A stretch of DNA of 64,000 bases from Propionivibrio hellwigii (GCF_041770905.1 NZ_JBEUWX010000002.1:1426001-1490000); one strand, 5' to 3'; numbered from the stretch's first letter, positions 16,617 to 25,923 are shown. Program-made: numbers and translations. Notes: generated by a model not told the origin, from the sequence alone.

Positions 16617-17234
16617 TCAGGGCCGCTTTTCTGACGCTGCTAAATAGCGATCATGCAGCGCTTCGACCTGCGGGATGAGTGCCGCCAGATCGCCGTTGTT
16701 GTCGATGATGTCGTCCGCCGCCGCACGCCGCTCGGCGCGGGCGGCCTGGGTGGACATGATGCGGCGCACTTCATCGGCCGCCAGACCGCTGCGCGCCATG
16801 ACGCGCTGCTCTTGCACTGCCTCGTCGCAGTCGACCACCAGCACGCGCCGGATGTGCGCGCGGTAGGCGCCGGATTCGACGAGCAAAGGCACCGCCAGAA
16901 TGACGTAGGGGGAATGCTGCGAAAGCGCCTGTTCGCAGCGCGCCAGCGCTTCGTGCCGGATCATGGGATGCAGGATGTCTTCCAGCCGCTGCCGGACGCC
17001 GGCGTCGGCAAAGGCCAGGCGACGCATGGCGGCGCGGTCGAGCGCGCCGGCGGCCGACACGACCGCCGAGCCAAACGCCGCGGCGATCGCGGGCATGGCT
17101 GCGCCACCAGCGCCGGTCAGTTCATGGGCAATGGCATCGGTATCGACGACGGCAATGCCCAGATCGGCAAAGCGGGCGGCGACTGCGCTTTTGCCGCTGC
17201 CGATGCCGCCGGTCAGGCCAACGATAAAGCCCAT
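16617..17234 (-). CDS. coaE: Dephospho-CoA kinase
   Basis: A 205-residue kinase for the last step of coenzyme A synthesis, phosphorylating the 3'-hydroxyl of dephospho-CoA. Walker A is GLTGGIGSGKSAVA at residues 7-20, followed by the conserved VVDTDAIAHEL; the LID region contains RSGLAADEVRRIMSTQA, and the C-terminal DDIIDNNGD is typical. Length is normal. It follows the SPOR protein gene by 23 bp on the same strand. With coaX at 27512-28228, two CoA pathway enzymes are in this window. Confidence 0.96.
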   Translation of the reverse strand: MGFIVGLTGGIGSGKSAVAARFADLGIAVVDTDAIAHELTGAGGAAMPAIAAAFGSAVVSAAGALDRAAMRRLAFADAGVRQRLEDILHPMIRHEALARCEQALSQHSPYVILAVPLLVESGAYRAHIRRVLVVDCDEAVQEQRVMARSGLAADEVRRIMSTQAARAERRAAADDIIDNNGDLAALIPQVEALHDRYLAASEKRP

Positions 17235-17257
17235 GATTTACCCGCCCATGCCGGCGT

Positions 17258-18106
17258 CTATTTTGCCTTGCAGGACGCCAGCCGCGCTTTGGGCAGCGCG
17301 CCGGCAATGGCCTGCCGCAAAGCGCCGGCCCGCGGTTCCGGCCCGCGCAGTTCAAGCTGGTAGGTTGCCGAGCGCGTCTCGCGCTCGCCCACACGCGCAG
17401 CATCGATGCCTTTGAGGCGCAGATCGGTTCGCCGTTCCTCGGCCGCTTCGCGGGTCGAGAACACGCCCAGCGAAATGGCAAAGCGCATGGCTGGCGGTTC
17501 CTGCACGATAAAGAATTCCGGCGCCCCGGCCCGCTTGAGCGCCTCGCTCTGACGATCGGCCGCCTGCCGGCTGCCCAGCGGCGGAATGAATACCCAATAG
17601 CTCCGGCTGCCGGCAGAGGAACGGCGATCGACACGAAAATCGCGGAAACGGCCGCCGGTGATCTCCGTAACGCGCGCCAGCTCGTCGGCGTTCAGATCAT
17701 TCAGCGTCAGGCAAACCATGCTGACGGGTTTTTCCGTCTTGCCCGGTTCGGTTTTTTCCGGTGCCGGCTTTGCGGGGGCGTTTTCTTCCGCCCGTCTGTC
17801 CGTGCTTTGCGGCGTTTCCCGAGCCGGCTGATCGCCCTGCACGGGGCTTGCGCGGTCCGCCGGCATTTGCGGCGCAACCGCTTCGTTTTGTTTTTCCGGC
17901 GCAACCGGCTCGTTTTGTTTTTCCGGCGCTTTCGCCGTCGGCGCGGCCGAGGATTCGTCACGCGCGATGATATTCACCCGTTCCGCCATAAGCTGCCGCC
18001 GCTGCATCTGCCCGGCGCTCATCGACGCCTCATCGCCGAAATACCCCCGTGTCCAAGCCAGAAACAGCAGGTTGGCCACCCCTAGAAAAAACACCAGCGC
18101 ACGCAT
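17258..18106 (-). CDS. SPOR domain-containing membrane protein
   Basis: A 282-residue bitopic protein. Residues 1-18 form one membrane helix, then a long low-complexity Pro/Lys/Glu linker at about 50-110 with two close copies of a PEKQNE(P/A)VAPEKQ-like unit, then a folded C-terminal part. Residues about 195-255 (FAISLGVFSTREAAEERRTDL) look like a SPOR domain, which binds denuded glycan at the septum. GGAGGG lies six bases before the start. SPOR proteins next to coaE or coaX/birA are usual in betaproteobacteria; a division or envelope role is inferred from the domain alone. Confidence 0.82.
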   Translation of the reverse strand: MRALVFFLGVANLLFLAWTRGYFGDEASMSAGQMQRRQLMAERVNIIARDESSAAPTAKAPEKQNEPVAPEKQNEAVAPQMPADRASPVQGDQPARETPQSTDRRAEENAPAKPAPEKTEPGKTEKPVSMVCLTLNDLNADELARVTEITGGRFRDFRVDRRSSAGSRSYWVFIPPLGSRQAADRQSEALKRAGAPEFFIVQEPPAMRFAISLGVFSTREAAEERRTDLRLKGIDAARVGERETRSATYQLELRGPEPRAGALRQAIAGALPKARLASCKAK

Positions 18107-18195
18107 TTGTCGACCCTCCCGATCTTTTCCGCCGACGCCTTGACCCGCTCTCCCTGACCGTCTGACGTGGTCTTTCAGGACGCGGCGTCAGCCGC

Positions 18196-19560
18196 TTAGC
18201 CGACCTGCGGCAAGCATTTCAGGGATTTTTCAATGGCCGCTTCCGGATAGGAGAAGTCCTCCAGCTCGCCGGAGAAATAGCGGTCGTAAGACCCCATGTC
18301 GAAATGCCCGTGCCCGGTCAGGTTGAACAGAATCGTTTTCGGTTCGCCGCTTTCCTTGCAGCGCAGCGCCTCGTCGATGGCGGCGCGAATGGCATGGCAG
18401 GATTCCGGCGCAGGAATGATCCCTTCGGAATGGGCGAACATGACGCCGGCTTCAAACGTTGCCAGTTGCGGCACGGCCACCGCTTCAATCAGCTTTTCGT
18501 GATACAGCTGTGAAACCAGCGGCGAAGCGCCGTGGTAACGCAAGCCGCCGGCATGGATGCCCGGCGGCATAAAGTCGTGGCCGAGCGTATACATTTTCAT
18601 GATCGGCGTAAAGCCGGAGGCATCGCCAAAATCGTAGGCATACTTGCCGCGCGTCAATGACGGGCACGAGGCCGGTTCGACGGCCACCAGCCGCACCTGT
18701 TTGCCATGATGGCCGCCGGCGGCGTTATCGGCAAAAAACGGAAAGGCCATCCCCGCGAACGATGAGCCGCCGCCGCACGGCGCAAAAACGACATCGGGCC
18801 AGTCTTCGGCCAGTTCGAACTGCTTTTTCGCCTCCAGACCGATGATTGTTTGATGCAGCGCCACGTGATTGAGCACCGAGCCGAGCGCGTAATTGGTATC
18901 GGCGCGCGCAGCCGCTTCTTCCACGGCTTCCGAAATCGCCAGCCCCAAGGAACCCTGGTTATTGGGATCGCGCGCCAGCGCATCGCGGCCGGTCTGGGTC
19001 ATTTCCGACGGGCTGGCGAACACTTCCGCGCCCCAGGTTTGCATCATCGAACGGCGATATGGTTTTTGCTCGTAGCTGACCTTGACCATGTAGACGCGCA
19101 CGTCGAGACCGAACATTTGCCCGGCCAAGGCCATTGAACTGCCCCACTGTCCGGCCCCCGTTTCCGTCGTGATGCGCCGGATGCCGGCCTGCTGGTTGTA
19201 ATACGCCTGCGCCACCGCCGTGTTCGGCTTGTGCGAACCGGCCGGCGAAACGCCTTCGTTCTTATAGTAGATGCGCGCCGGCGTGCCCAGCATCTGTTCC
19301 AGCCGCGCCGCGCGCACCAGGGGCGAGGGCCGCCACAGACGATAGATTTCGCGCACCGGCTGCGGAATAGGAATCCAGCGCTCCGACGACATCTCCTGTT
19401 CCAGGATCGCGGTCGGGAAAATCGCCGCCATCTGCTCCGGCTTGGCCGGCTGCCCGTCGGCGCCCAGCGGCGGGAGGGGCGGCGTCGGTAGGTCGGCGGC
19501 AACGTTGTACCAATGAGTGGGGATTTCGGACTGGGGCAGAACAAAGCGCAACGATTCCAT
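18196..19560 (-). CDS. TrpB-like PLP-dependent enzyme (TrpB2 type)
   Basis: A 454-residue fold-type II pyridoxal-phosphate enzyme of the TrpB2 class, longer than canonical TrpB and usually encoded away from trpA. KNEGVSPAGSHKPNTA near residues 98-113 holds the PLP lysine (SHK), TTETGAGQWG near 125 is the substrate loop, and PCGGGSSFAG near 260 the phosphate loop. It could join serine (or phosphoserine, as proposed for some TrpB2) with indole to make tryptophan, or salvage indole; no trpA is nearby. GGAG lies five bases before the ATG at 19560. It lies downstream of the AdoMet decarboxylase on the same strand, 181 bp apart; functional linkage is unproven. Confidence 0.9.
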   Translation of the reverse strand: MESLRFVLPQSEIPTHWYNVAADLPTPPLPPLGADGQPAKPEQMAAIFPTAILEQEMSSERWIPIPQPVREIYRLWRPSPLVRAARLEQMLGTPARIYYKNEGVSPAGSHKPNTAVAQAYYNQQAGIRRITTETGAGQWGSSMALAGQMFGLDVRVYMVKVSYEQKPYRRSMMQTWGAEVFASPSEMTQTGRDALARDPNNQGSLGLAISEAVEEAAARADTNYALGSVLNHVALHQTIIGLEAKKQFELAEDWPDVVFAPCGGGSSFAGMAFPFFADNAAGGHHGKQVRLVAVEPASCPSLTRGKYAYDFGDASGFTPIMKMYTLGHDFMPPGIHAGGLRYHGASPLVSQLYHEKLIEAVAVPQLATFEAGVMFAHSEGIIPAPESCHAIRAAIDEALRCKESGEPKTILFNLTGHGHFDMGSYDRYFSGELEDFSYPEAAIEKSLKCLPQVG

Positions 19561-19741
19561 GAAAACTCCAAAGACAGTCAGTGCAAATGCAGTCAATAAG
19601 ATTCAAAAATGCCAAGAACGTAAGTATAGCCTTGTCCGCCGCCTTGCACACCGCCTATCTGCCTGCCTTATCGGCCGCCACTATCCGCCGACCCTATCTG
19701 CCGGCTATCCCTACTGGCGGAGATATCGCGCGTGCGCCCGC

Positions 19742-20128
19742 TTATACGGGCGGCGTGCCGATCTGTCCACGCACGATCTCGCGCTGTACGCAGCGGTGCG
19801 GGCAGAAGCGGGCGATGAGCTGCGCAAACGCGGCGCGCGCCGCCGCACTGTTGTCGCGGCTAAAGTTGCAAACGTAAAGATCGAGCGTCACCGCCCGCAA
19901 TTCAGGCCAGGTATGCACGGCCAGATGCGATTCGGCGAGCACCACCGCGCCGGTCGCACCCGCCAGACGGCTGCCGTCCATGAACTGATGGAAAGCCTGC
20001 GCCACCGGCGTCAGCCCGGGGCTGGCGCAAACCGCCAGGCACACTTCACGCAGCGTTTCGACGCGATCGAGCAGATCGCGAGCGCAGGTGCATTCATGAA
20101 GTTCGGCGATGAGGTGCAATCCGTGCAT
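19742..20128 (-). CDS. S-adenosylmethionine decarboxylase proenzyme (SpeH type)
   Basis: A 128-residue pyruvoyl-dependent decarboxylase that makes the aminopropyl donor decarboxylated AdoMet. The self-cleavage site is visible as VLAESHLAVHTWPE near residues 62-75; Ser becomes the pyruvoyl group, giving short beta and alpha chains. LYVCNFS near 84 supplies the cysteine expected as proton donor, and the N-terminal GLHLIAEL is typical of the short bacterial class 1B enzymes. It is followed upstream (in gene order) by a flavin oxidase and a membrane aminopropyltransferase, which would use its product. Confidence 0.92.
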   Translation of the reverse strand: MHGLHLIAELHECTCARDLLDRVETLREVCLAVCASPGLTPVAQAFHQFMDGSRLAGATGAVVLAESHLAVHTWPELRAVTLDLYVCNFSRDNSAAARAAFAQLIARFCPHRCVQREIVRGQIGTPPV

Positions 20129-20206
20129 ATCGTTTTTTCTCGTTCTCTTCCCGTGTTTCTGGCGTCTTTTTGACCTTCTTTGCCCCGATATAACGCTGCT
20201 GGTTTT

Positions 20207-21892
20207 TTATGTCGATGCCGGCGAATCTGCGCGTGCGCCGGGGACAAGGGATGAAACAAAATTTCTGCCCAGCTGCCGCATCACCCGCTCTGCCGCCAGC
20301 ACGCCGCGATATTGCGCTTCCTCGAACAGCGAAAAACCGCTGACATCGGCATGGGCAAAGTGTAAACGTTCTCCCGCCCGCCTGCCGCTGTCGGCAAACA
20401 GCCGCCGTTCAGGCCCCCAGATCAGGCCGGGCGCAGGACGCACCATCGCATGGGCGTTGCGGTAAATATCGATGTATTCCGTCGCCTGCCGGATATCCGG
20501 ATGCGCGCGCTCCAGATCGGACAAGATCTGTTCCGCCCAGTGCGCGTAAGACATGGCTTCGAGCTGGGCGCGGCCAGCCGACGGCGCCAGGCCGGACAAT
20601 GCGCGGTAATACGTCCACACGGTGCGCTGCGGCCACTGGCGGATCATCTGATGCGTGGCGACGACATAGCCGAGACCGGGACTGTCATAGAGCACGTTGT
20701 CCCAGGCCAGCGGGACGCCGGCCCGGTCTTCCGGAGCATGTGAAAGCGTCAGGTTGGCGATCAGCCAGGGCACGGCGGCAAAACGCCGGGCAGCGTTCGC
20801 CAACCGTTCACGGCCGGAAAAGACGTAGGGCACGATGAACAGCGGCGCCGCCCAGATCAAGTGTCCGGCCAGCACGCGCACGCTGCGCTGCGCCGTCGGC
20901 TGCCACAGGTCGATCGCAACGTGCTCGCCCGCTTCCTGTACGCGCCAGGCCAGCGTGCCCGTCATCACCCGCTCGCCGGCATGCGTCCGAACCGAATCGG
21001 CCAGCCCGCGCGCCAGCCAGGCATTGCCGCCGGGCGAGGTGAGCACCGTATCGCCCGCCGCATCCTGCGCTTCGCCGCTGCGGCAGGCAAAGTAATGAAT
21101 GCCCGCCCAGGCCGAGGTTTCGCCGCTGCCCGTGCCATAGTCGTCGCGGCAGGCGTAATCGACGTACCAGTGCAGATGCGGCGAATCGAACCCCTGCGCC
21201 CACAGCCAGTCGCGCATTGTCAGTCGGTCAAGCGCAAGCAGATCGCTGGCGCGGCTGGAATTTTCCATGGGCAGGGCGAACGCTGGGCGGCCGTCGTCTC
21301 TGCGCTGCCGAAAGGCGGCCATCAGTGCATAAAAACGCCGATATTGCGCCCGCTCGGCCGCTGCAACGCCGATATGCGGCAGCAGGCCGTCTTCCCACCA
21401 GCCATTGCGATACAGCCGCTCCTGCGGCACGGCGCACAGATAGCGCTCGTCATAGCGCGGCCGCCGTGCAAACGGATCGCCTGCCAGCACGCCCAGTTCG
21501 GCCAGCAGTTCGCGCACGGCACGGGCTTCGGGCGCAGGCAGGGGCAAATAGTGCGCCGACAGCGGGTATTCGCTCACCGCATTGCGACCGGCGCGCGCGT
21601 TGCCGCCCGGCTCAGCCTCCAGTTCAAACAGCAGAAAATCCTTGCACCCCGACTTTGCCAGCTTCCACGCCGCCGAGAGGCCGCCGATGCCGCCGCCAAC
21701 GATCGCTACGGGGATACGCAGGGTTTCCGACGGCGGCGGCAGTTTATCCGGCTCGCGCAGCGCATGCCCCCAATCTGCCGAGGCGCCGGACAGCCTCCCC
21801 GGCGGCAAATGCTGTTGTGCCGGGCGCGAACAGCCTGCCAGCGGCGACAGTCCGGCTGCCGCCAGCGAGGTCAGGAAAGCCCGGCGATCCAT
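20207..21892 (-). CDS. FAD-dependent amine-oxidase-like lipoprotein with Tat signal
   Basis: A 561-residue flavoprotein. The N-terminus has DRRAFLTSLAAAGLSPLAGC: a twin-arginine motif, hydrophobic core and lipobox (LAGC), so it should be exported folded with its FAD and anchored as a lipoprotein. The Rossmann motif VAIVGGGIGGLSAAWKLA near residue 48 binds FAD, followed by LFELEAEPGGNARAG, as in monoamine/polyamine oxidases and phytoene-desaturase-like enzymes. It lies between the aminopropyltransferase and AdoMet decarboxylase genes, so oxidation of a polyamine or aminopropylated product in the periplasm is an attractive but untested idea. The C-terminal third shows no extra domain. Confidence 0.83.
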   Translation of the reverse strand: MDRRAFLTSLAAAGLSPLAGCSRPAQQHLPPGRLSGASADWGHALREPDKLPPPSETLRIPVAIVGGGIGGLSAAWKLAKSGCKDFLLFELEAEPGGNARAGRNAVSEYPLSAHYLPLPAPEARAVRELLAELGVLAGDPFARRPRYDERYLCAVPQERLYRNGWWEDGLLPHIGVAAAERAQYRRFYALMAAFRQRRDDGRPAFALPMENSSRASDLLALDRLTMRDWLWAQGFDSPHLHWYVDYACRDDYGTGSGETSAWAGIHYFACRSGEAQDAAGDTVLTSPGGNAWLARGLADSVRTHAGERVMTGTLAWRVQEAGEHVAIDLWQPTAQRSVRVLAGHLIWAAPLFIVPYVFSGRERLANAARRFAAVPWLIANLTLSHAPEDRAGVPLAWDNVLYDSPGLGYVVATHQMIRQWPQRTVWTYYRALSGLAPSAGRAQLEAMSYAHWAEQILSDLERAHPDIRQATEYIDIYRNAHAMVRPAPGLIWGPERRLFADSGRRAGERLHFAHADVSGFSLFEEAQYRGVLAAERVMRQLGRNFVSSLVPGARADSPAST

Positions 21893-21994
21893 AGCCTTAC
21901 GCCCCGGTCAAGGCCGCACATCGGCGTATAGGCGTAAGGCAGCAATACACGCAGCACATGATGGGCGCCTCATAAAGTTGCGCATCGCACCGTC

Positions 21995-23494
21995 TCATCG
22001 GATCGCTTGCTCCCATTCGCGTTCAAAGTAGCGGACCAGCGCCTGATTGTTGAGGCGGTTCACCTCGGCCTCGACGCGCGCCATGTCCTTGGGAAAATCG
22101 AACAGCGCCGGCGTCGTTTCCGGCGTCAGAAAGCGCGTCGCCACATCGTATTTCTCCGGCGGCCGGTAGGTGCGCCGGCCGGCCAGCACGTAACCCCATT
22201 CGCCGAAGGAAGGTACCAGCGCGTGGTAAGGCGTTGCCGTCAGGCCGACGCTCTCCAGCGTCGTCACAATGCACCAGAACGATTGCCGGGCATAAAACGG
22301 CGAGGTGGACTGGATGACGGCCAGCGAATCAGCATGCATGTGTTTTGCCAGCAAACGGTAAAACGCCGCGCTGTAAAGCTTGCCGATGGCGAAATTGGAC
22401 GGGTCGGGAAAATCGATGATGATGAAGTCGAAGCGTTCGTCGTTCTCCTCCAGCCATTTGAGCGCATCGCTATTGATGAGGCGCAGTTTCGGCGAATTGA
22501 GCGCGTCGGCGTTCAGCCGGCGTAGCGCCGGCGCGGTTGAAAACAGCCGGGTCATGGCCGGGTCGAGATCGACCAGCGTGATCGATTCGATCTGCGGATA
22601 CTTGAGCACCTCGCGCGCCGCCATGCCGTCACCGCCGCCGAGAATCAGCACACGCTGCGCCTGCGGCAGGCTTGCCAGGCCAGGATGCACCAGCGCCTCA
22701 TGGTAACGGTACTCGTCGCGCGAGGAAAATTGCAGATTGTTGTTGAGGAACAAACGCAGGTCGTCGCGCCAGCGCGTGATGACGATGCGCTGGTAGGGCG
22801 AGCTTTCGGCATGAATGATCTCATCGGCATAAAGCTGCGCCTCGGCAAAATCCGTAAACCACCCGGCGCCGACAAAGCCGGCCGCTAATGCCACCAGCGA
22901 CACGCCCGCCTGCGCCTTGAGGCCGAACGCACCATGCAGCTGCGCACGAAACAGCCAGAACGCCCATATGGCAACCAGCACATTGAGCAGCCCGAACAAC
23001 AGCCCGCTACGCACCAGTCCGAGATACGGCACCAGCAGCACGGGAAAGAGAATGGAGACAACCAGCGCACCGAGATAATCGAAAGTCAGCACCTGTGAAA
23101 CAACGTCCTTGAAACTGAGGTCGTTTTTGAGAATGCGCATGATCAGGGGGATCTCGATACCGACGAGGATGCCGATGAGCAGCACCATCAGATACAGCGC
23201 CAGCTTGAACGGCCCGGAAAACCAGACAAAGATAAAGAACAGTGCGGCGGCCGAGAACCCACCCAGGACGCCGACCATGAGTTCGATCTGCACAAAGCGC
23301 GCCGGCAGCTTGCGGTCAATGAAGCGGGACAGCCAGGAACCGATCCCCATGGCGAACAGGTAGGCGCCGATCACCGTCGAGAATTGCATGACCGAATCGC
23401 CGAGCAGGTAGCTCGACAGCGCGCCGGCGATCAGCTCGTAAGCCAGTCCGCAGGAAGCGACGATGAAGACGGAAAACAGCAGCGCCTGATTCAC
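21995..23494 (-). CDS. Membrane-embedded polyamine aminopropyltransferase (spermidine-synthase-like)
   Basis: A 499-residue protein. The N-terminal ~210 residues carry about seven membrane helices (FSVFIVASCGLAYELIAGAL onward). The C-terminal half is a spermidine synthase domain with ILGGGDGMAAREVLKYP near residue 285 binding decarboxylated AdoMet, LVDLDPAMTRL near 308 and FIIIDFPDPSNFAIGKLYS near 362 bearing the catalytic aspartate. It would transfer an aminopropyl group to putrescine or another amine at the membrane face. GTG at 23494 is preferred because GAGG lies five bases upstream; a TTG at 23512 is the longer alternative. It sits in the DUF350/SPFH/DUF4178 cluster. Confidence 0.9.
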   Translation of the reverse strand: MNQALLFSVFIVASCGLAYELIAGALSSYLLGDSVMQFSTVIGAYLFAMGIGSWLSRFIDRKLPARFVQIELMVGVLGGFSAAALFFIFVWFSGPFKLALYLMVLLIGILVGIEIPLIMRILKNDLSFKDVVSQVLTFDYLGALVVSILFPVLLVPYLGLVRSGLLFGLLNVLVAIWAFWLFRAQLHGAFGLKAQAGVSLVALAAGFVGAGWFTDFAEAQLYADEIIHAESSPYQRIVITRWRDDLRLFLNNNLQFSSRDEYRYHEALVHPGLASLPQAQRVLILGGGDGMAAREVLKYPQIESITLVDLDPAMTRLFSTAPALRRLNADALNSPKLRLINSDALKWLEENDERFDFIIIDFPDPSNFAIGKLYSAAFYRLLAKHMHADSLAVIQSTSPFYARQSFWCIVTTLESVGLTATPYHALVPSFGEWGYVLAGRRTYRPPEKYDVATRFLTPETTPALFDFPKDMARVEAEVNRLNNQALVRYFEREWEQAIR

Positions 23495-23653
23495 GGCGGC
23501 CTCATCCCTCAACGATCACCGTGTGGCATCGGGCATCCCGTCGGCTACAGCGCCAGGGGTTTTGCGATGACTGGCGCCCACAACAGCAGCGCGCCGGCCA
23601 CATCAGCGCCGCTGCATGATTGCTGTTGCCGCCCAAGCCGCCACGCACCGCCA

Positions 23654-23797
23654 TTACTTGTGGTACGTCCGGCCCAGGCCGCCCGCATGCCTCGGGACAG
23701 GCGAGGCCGTCGATTCAAATAAATTCCAGCCCTGGTACTGGGCATGGGAAAAAAGCGCCAGCATCAGCAGCCCGATCATGATATTGGTCTTGAACAT
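23654..23797 (-). CDS. Small membrane or secreted peptide of the polyamine cluster (47 residues)
   Basis: A 47-residue open frame. It begins MFKTNIMIGLLMLALFSHA, a hydrophobic signal or anchor, then YQGWNLFES, a short linker, and ends GGLGRTYHK. GGGAG lies nine bases before the ATG. It fills the gap between the DUF4178 gene and the aminopropyltransferase gene on the same strand and would otherwise leave 440 bp empty. I believe similar short proteins occur at this place in related clusters, but that is recollection, not a search. No function can be assigned; a membrane subunit or substrate of the neighbouring enzymes is one possibility. Confidence 0.65.
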   Translation of the reverse strand: MFKTNIMIGLLMLALFSHAQYQGWNLFESTASPVPRHAGGLGRTYHK

Positions 23798-23937
23798 CTG
23801 CAATGACTCCCGCCGCTTCGACTAGACGCCCGATTTTTCCATACAGCGTTGCAGCGCCTTGCCGCATATTTTGTTTCCCCGCCGGATACATACGGCAGCG
23901 CTTGGGCCACCACCGGATTGATGGTTTATCCGCCGGA

Positions 23938-25878
23938 TCATTCGTCGTCATCCTCCTCTTCTTCTTCGGCATAATCGCTTTCAGCCCAGCGCGCCGTCTC
24001 GAAATTGGAACGCCGCAAACACGCCTGAAGCGGGAAAGCCGCCAGGACCAGGATGAGCAGAAAATAGCTCGACCAGCCCACCGGATTGAACGTCAGCGAC
24101 ACCCTGTCGGCAACGCGATAGTCCGCCCTCTTGACGTCACTCCCCAATTCGTACTCGATGTTGAGATAGTAAGTGCCGGCGGGAAGGTTCCTGAAAATGG
24201 TAGCGTCCGAGCGTGAACCCTCCGACCAGCGTTCGCCGTCATCGACACCGTAGTAATACCCGATCTCCTGGTCCGCACGATACGCCGCCCCGGTTTGTTT
24301 TTCGACCAGCACACTGGACAGCCCCACCCAGTTGTTATCAATATCCGTCTGATGCTGTAGACGCAACGCCCGCACCGGTTCCTTCAGTACGAATTCCTGC
24401 GAAGTCAGCAATGGCTCCGCGTTATCTGCGGACAGGATGAAATCTTGCTTAAGAACGCTGCCGCTGGGGGAGAACAGAAGAAAAGCAATCTGTATCAGCG
24501 TCGCCACCAGCATCAATACACCATTTAGCCACAGGCTCTTCCGGAATGCCGCATTCCACGGATTGGGCTGGTTAGCATAGACACCACTCTGCTTGGGCGA
24601 ATCAGCAGTAACGCCGAACGCCTGGCGAATCAGATTCGCCTCGGTATACACGCCTTCCGACCAGGTAACCTCATTTTTCGTAACTTCGCGCGAAAGCATT
24701 CTGGGCGGGCAAATGAAGTCATCGACACTGCACGTTTCGCCCACACGGACACGCCAGTAGAATTCACCCAGCACATAATCGACCTCGGCCTGCGCCAGGC
24801 TGAAATGCTCAAACCTCGTCTGGGCGTAGCGGATCAGGCGTCTGCTCTGCTGCGGCACCGTCGGCGGACTGGACAGCGTGCGGACGAAATTCCAGTGCCC
24901 GTCATATTCCGTCAGCCAGGCAAAACCCTCCTTGGCATTGAATAGCAGGTATTCTCGCCAGAAATATTTTTCACCCCCCGCCCGGGAGAAGCGCTGCATG
25001 AAACCGATCGCCTCCCAATCAACACCCGCCAGCCGCCCCTTGCTGCCCAGCGGCAGCCACGGCTGGATACGCAGCTTCTGCGCCGCCTTGGAAAGCTGCT
25101 GCACCTTGTCGTTCTCGACGCCAAGCAAAGTTCCGCATCCAGGGCAGCCGATACTTTTGATCGCTATCGAATGAATGGTCAGTGGCGCCGCGCAGTTCGG
25201 GCAGCTGAACGCTTCGACCTTAAGGCGCCGACCCGCGTCGGCCGTAGAAAACGATTCGGCAGGCGATTCGTTCAGATTGCTCAGCGCCAGCGCGTCGAAT
25301 TTCACCGGTTCACCGAGGAACAACAATGGCGGCGATTCGCTGTAGTCGATGGTGGCGAACTTCTGGCCATCGCGCAGGTCGGCGGTATTGACGTCGTAGC
25401 CGCTGGCAACCTTGAAGGGCAGCTCGCCTTGCCCGGCAATGCAGCGCGCCGTGGTCAGATTGGTGACCGTAAAGCGCTGGCCATCGATTGCTACATGCGC
25501 TTCCGGGCTGAGCGACTTGAAGGACGGCAGTTCCCCCTCGGACGATAGCTGCCTACTGAGCACGTACTCGCCGCCAGCTTCCGATAGCCATGCGGTACGG
25601 CCGTCGTCGAACAGGATGTGCCATTCGTTCCACAAACCCGCGTCATAGCTAAGCTGGATGCGCCCGATGACGCCAAAGTGCACGCCCTGGTATTTCCCCT
25701 CAGTACCGATCCGGATCAGTGAGGGATCGTCCATCAGATCGGCCATGCGGCCGAGGTTCTCGAGCGATTCGCCATCGCGCAGCAAGGTGCTGCGGCAGAA
25801 CTCGCAGACGGCATAGACCGACGCCGCCGATTTAAATACGACGGGCGCGCCGCAGGATGGGCAATGGGCGGTTTTCAC
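23938..25878 (-). CDS. DUF4178 protein with two zinc ribbons and C-terminal membrane helices
   Basis: A 646-residue protein. A zinc ribbon opens it (Cys6, Cys9, Cys25, Cys28), followed by a DUF4178-like beta domain to about residue 200. A second ribbon (CPNC and CPGC, about 222-245) and a second DUF4178-like domain run to about 410. After a linker, one membrane helix near 455-475 and another near 605-625 bracket a ~130-residue probably periplasmic beta domain, and the tail is a run of acidic residues. The GTG start has AGGA six bases upstream. DUF4178 proteins are regular partners of DUF350, SPFH and aminopropyltransferase genes; their activity is unknown. Confidence 0.85.
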   Translation of the reverse strand: MKTAHCPSCGAPVVFKSAASVYAVCEFCRSTLLRDGESLENLGRMADLMDDPSLIRIGTEGKYQGVHFGVIGRIQLSYDAGLWNEWHILFDDGRTAWLSEAGGEYVLSRQLSSEGELPSFKSLSPEAHVAIDGQRFTVTNLTTARCIAGQGELPFKVASGYDVNTADLRDGQKFATIDYSESPPLLFLGEPVKFDALALSNLNESPAESFSTADAGRRLKVEAFSCPNCAAPLTIHSIAIKSIGCPGCGTLLGVENDKVQQLSKAAQKLRIQPWLPLGSKGRLAGVDWEAIGFMQRFSRAGGEKYFWREYLLFNAKEGFAWLTEYDGHWNFVRTLSSPPTVPQQSRRLIRYAQTRFEHFSLAQAEVDYVLGEFYWRVRVGETCSVDDFICPPRMLSREVTKNEVTWSEGVYTEANLIRQAFGVTADSPKQSGVYANQPNPWNAAFRKSLWLNGVLMLVATLIQIAFLLFSPSGSVLKQDFILSADNAEPLLTSQEFVLKEPVRALRLQHQTDIDNNWVGLSSVLVEKQTGAAYRADQEIGYYYGVDDGERWSEGSRSDATIFRNLPAGTYYLNIEYELGSDVKRADYRVADRVSLTFNPVGWSSYFLLILVLAAFPLQACLRRSNFETARWAESDYAEEEEEDDDE

Positions 25879-25923
25879 GGGGAATCCTGAATCGGCGGGA
25901 GCGCGTAAATCGATGGTTCCGGA

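Noticed and set aside
18150..18190. Terminator after the TrpB2 or SPOR gene
   Set aside because: GCGGC and GCCGC flank only four bases, without a T-run; too weak to call.
23715..23972. 85-codon minus-strand frame in the polyamine cluster
   Set aside because: It overlaps the DUF4178 3' end and the better-supported 47-residue gene in a different frame, and is Arg/Lys-rich with no ribosome site or family.
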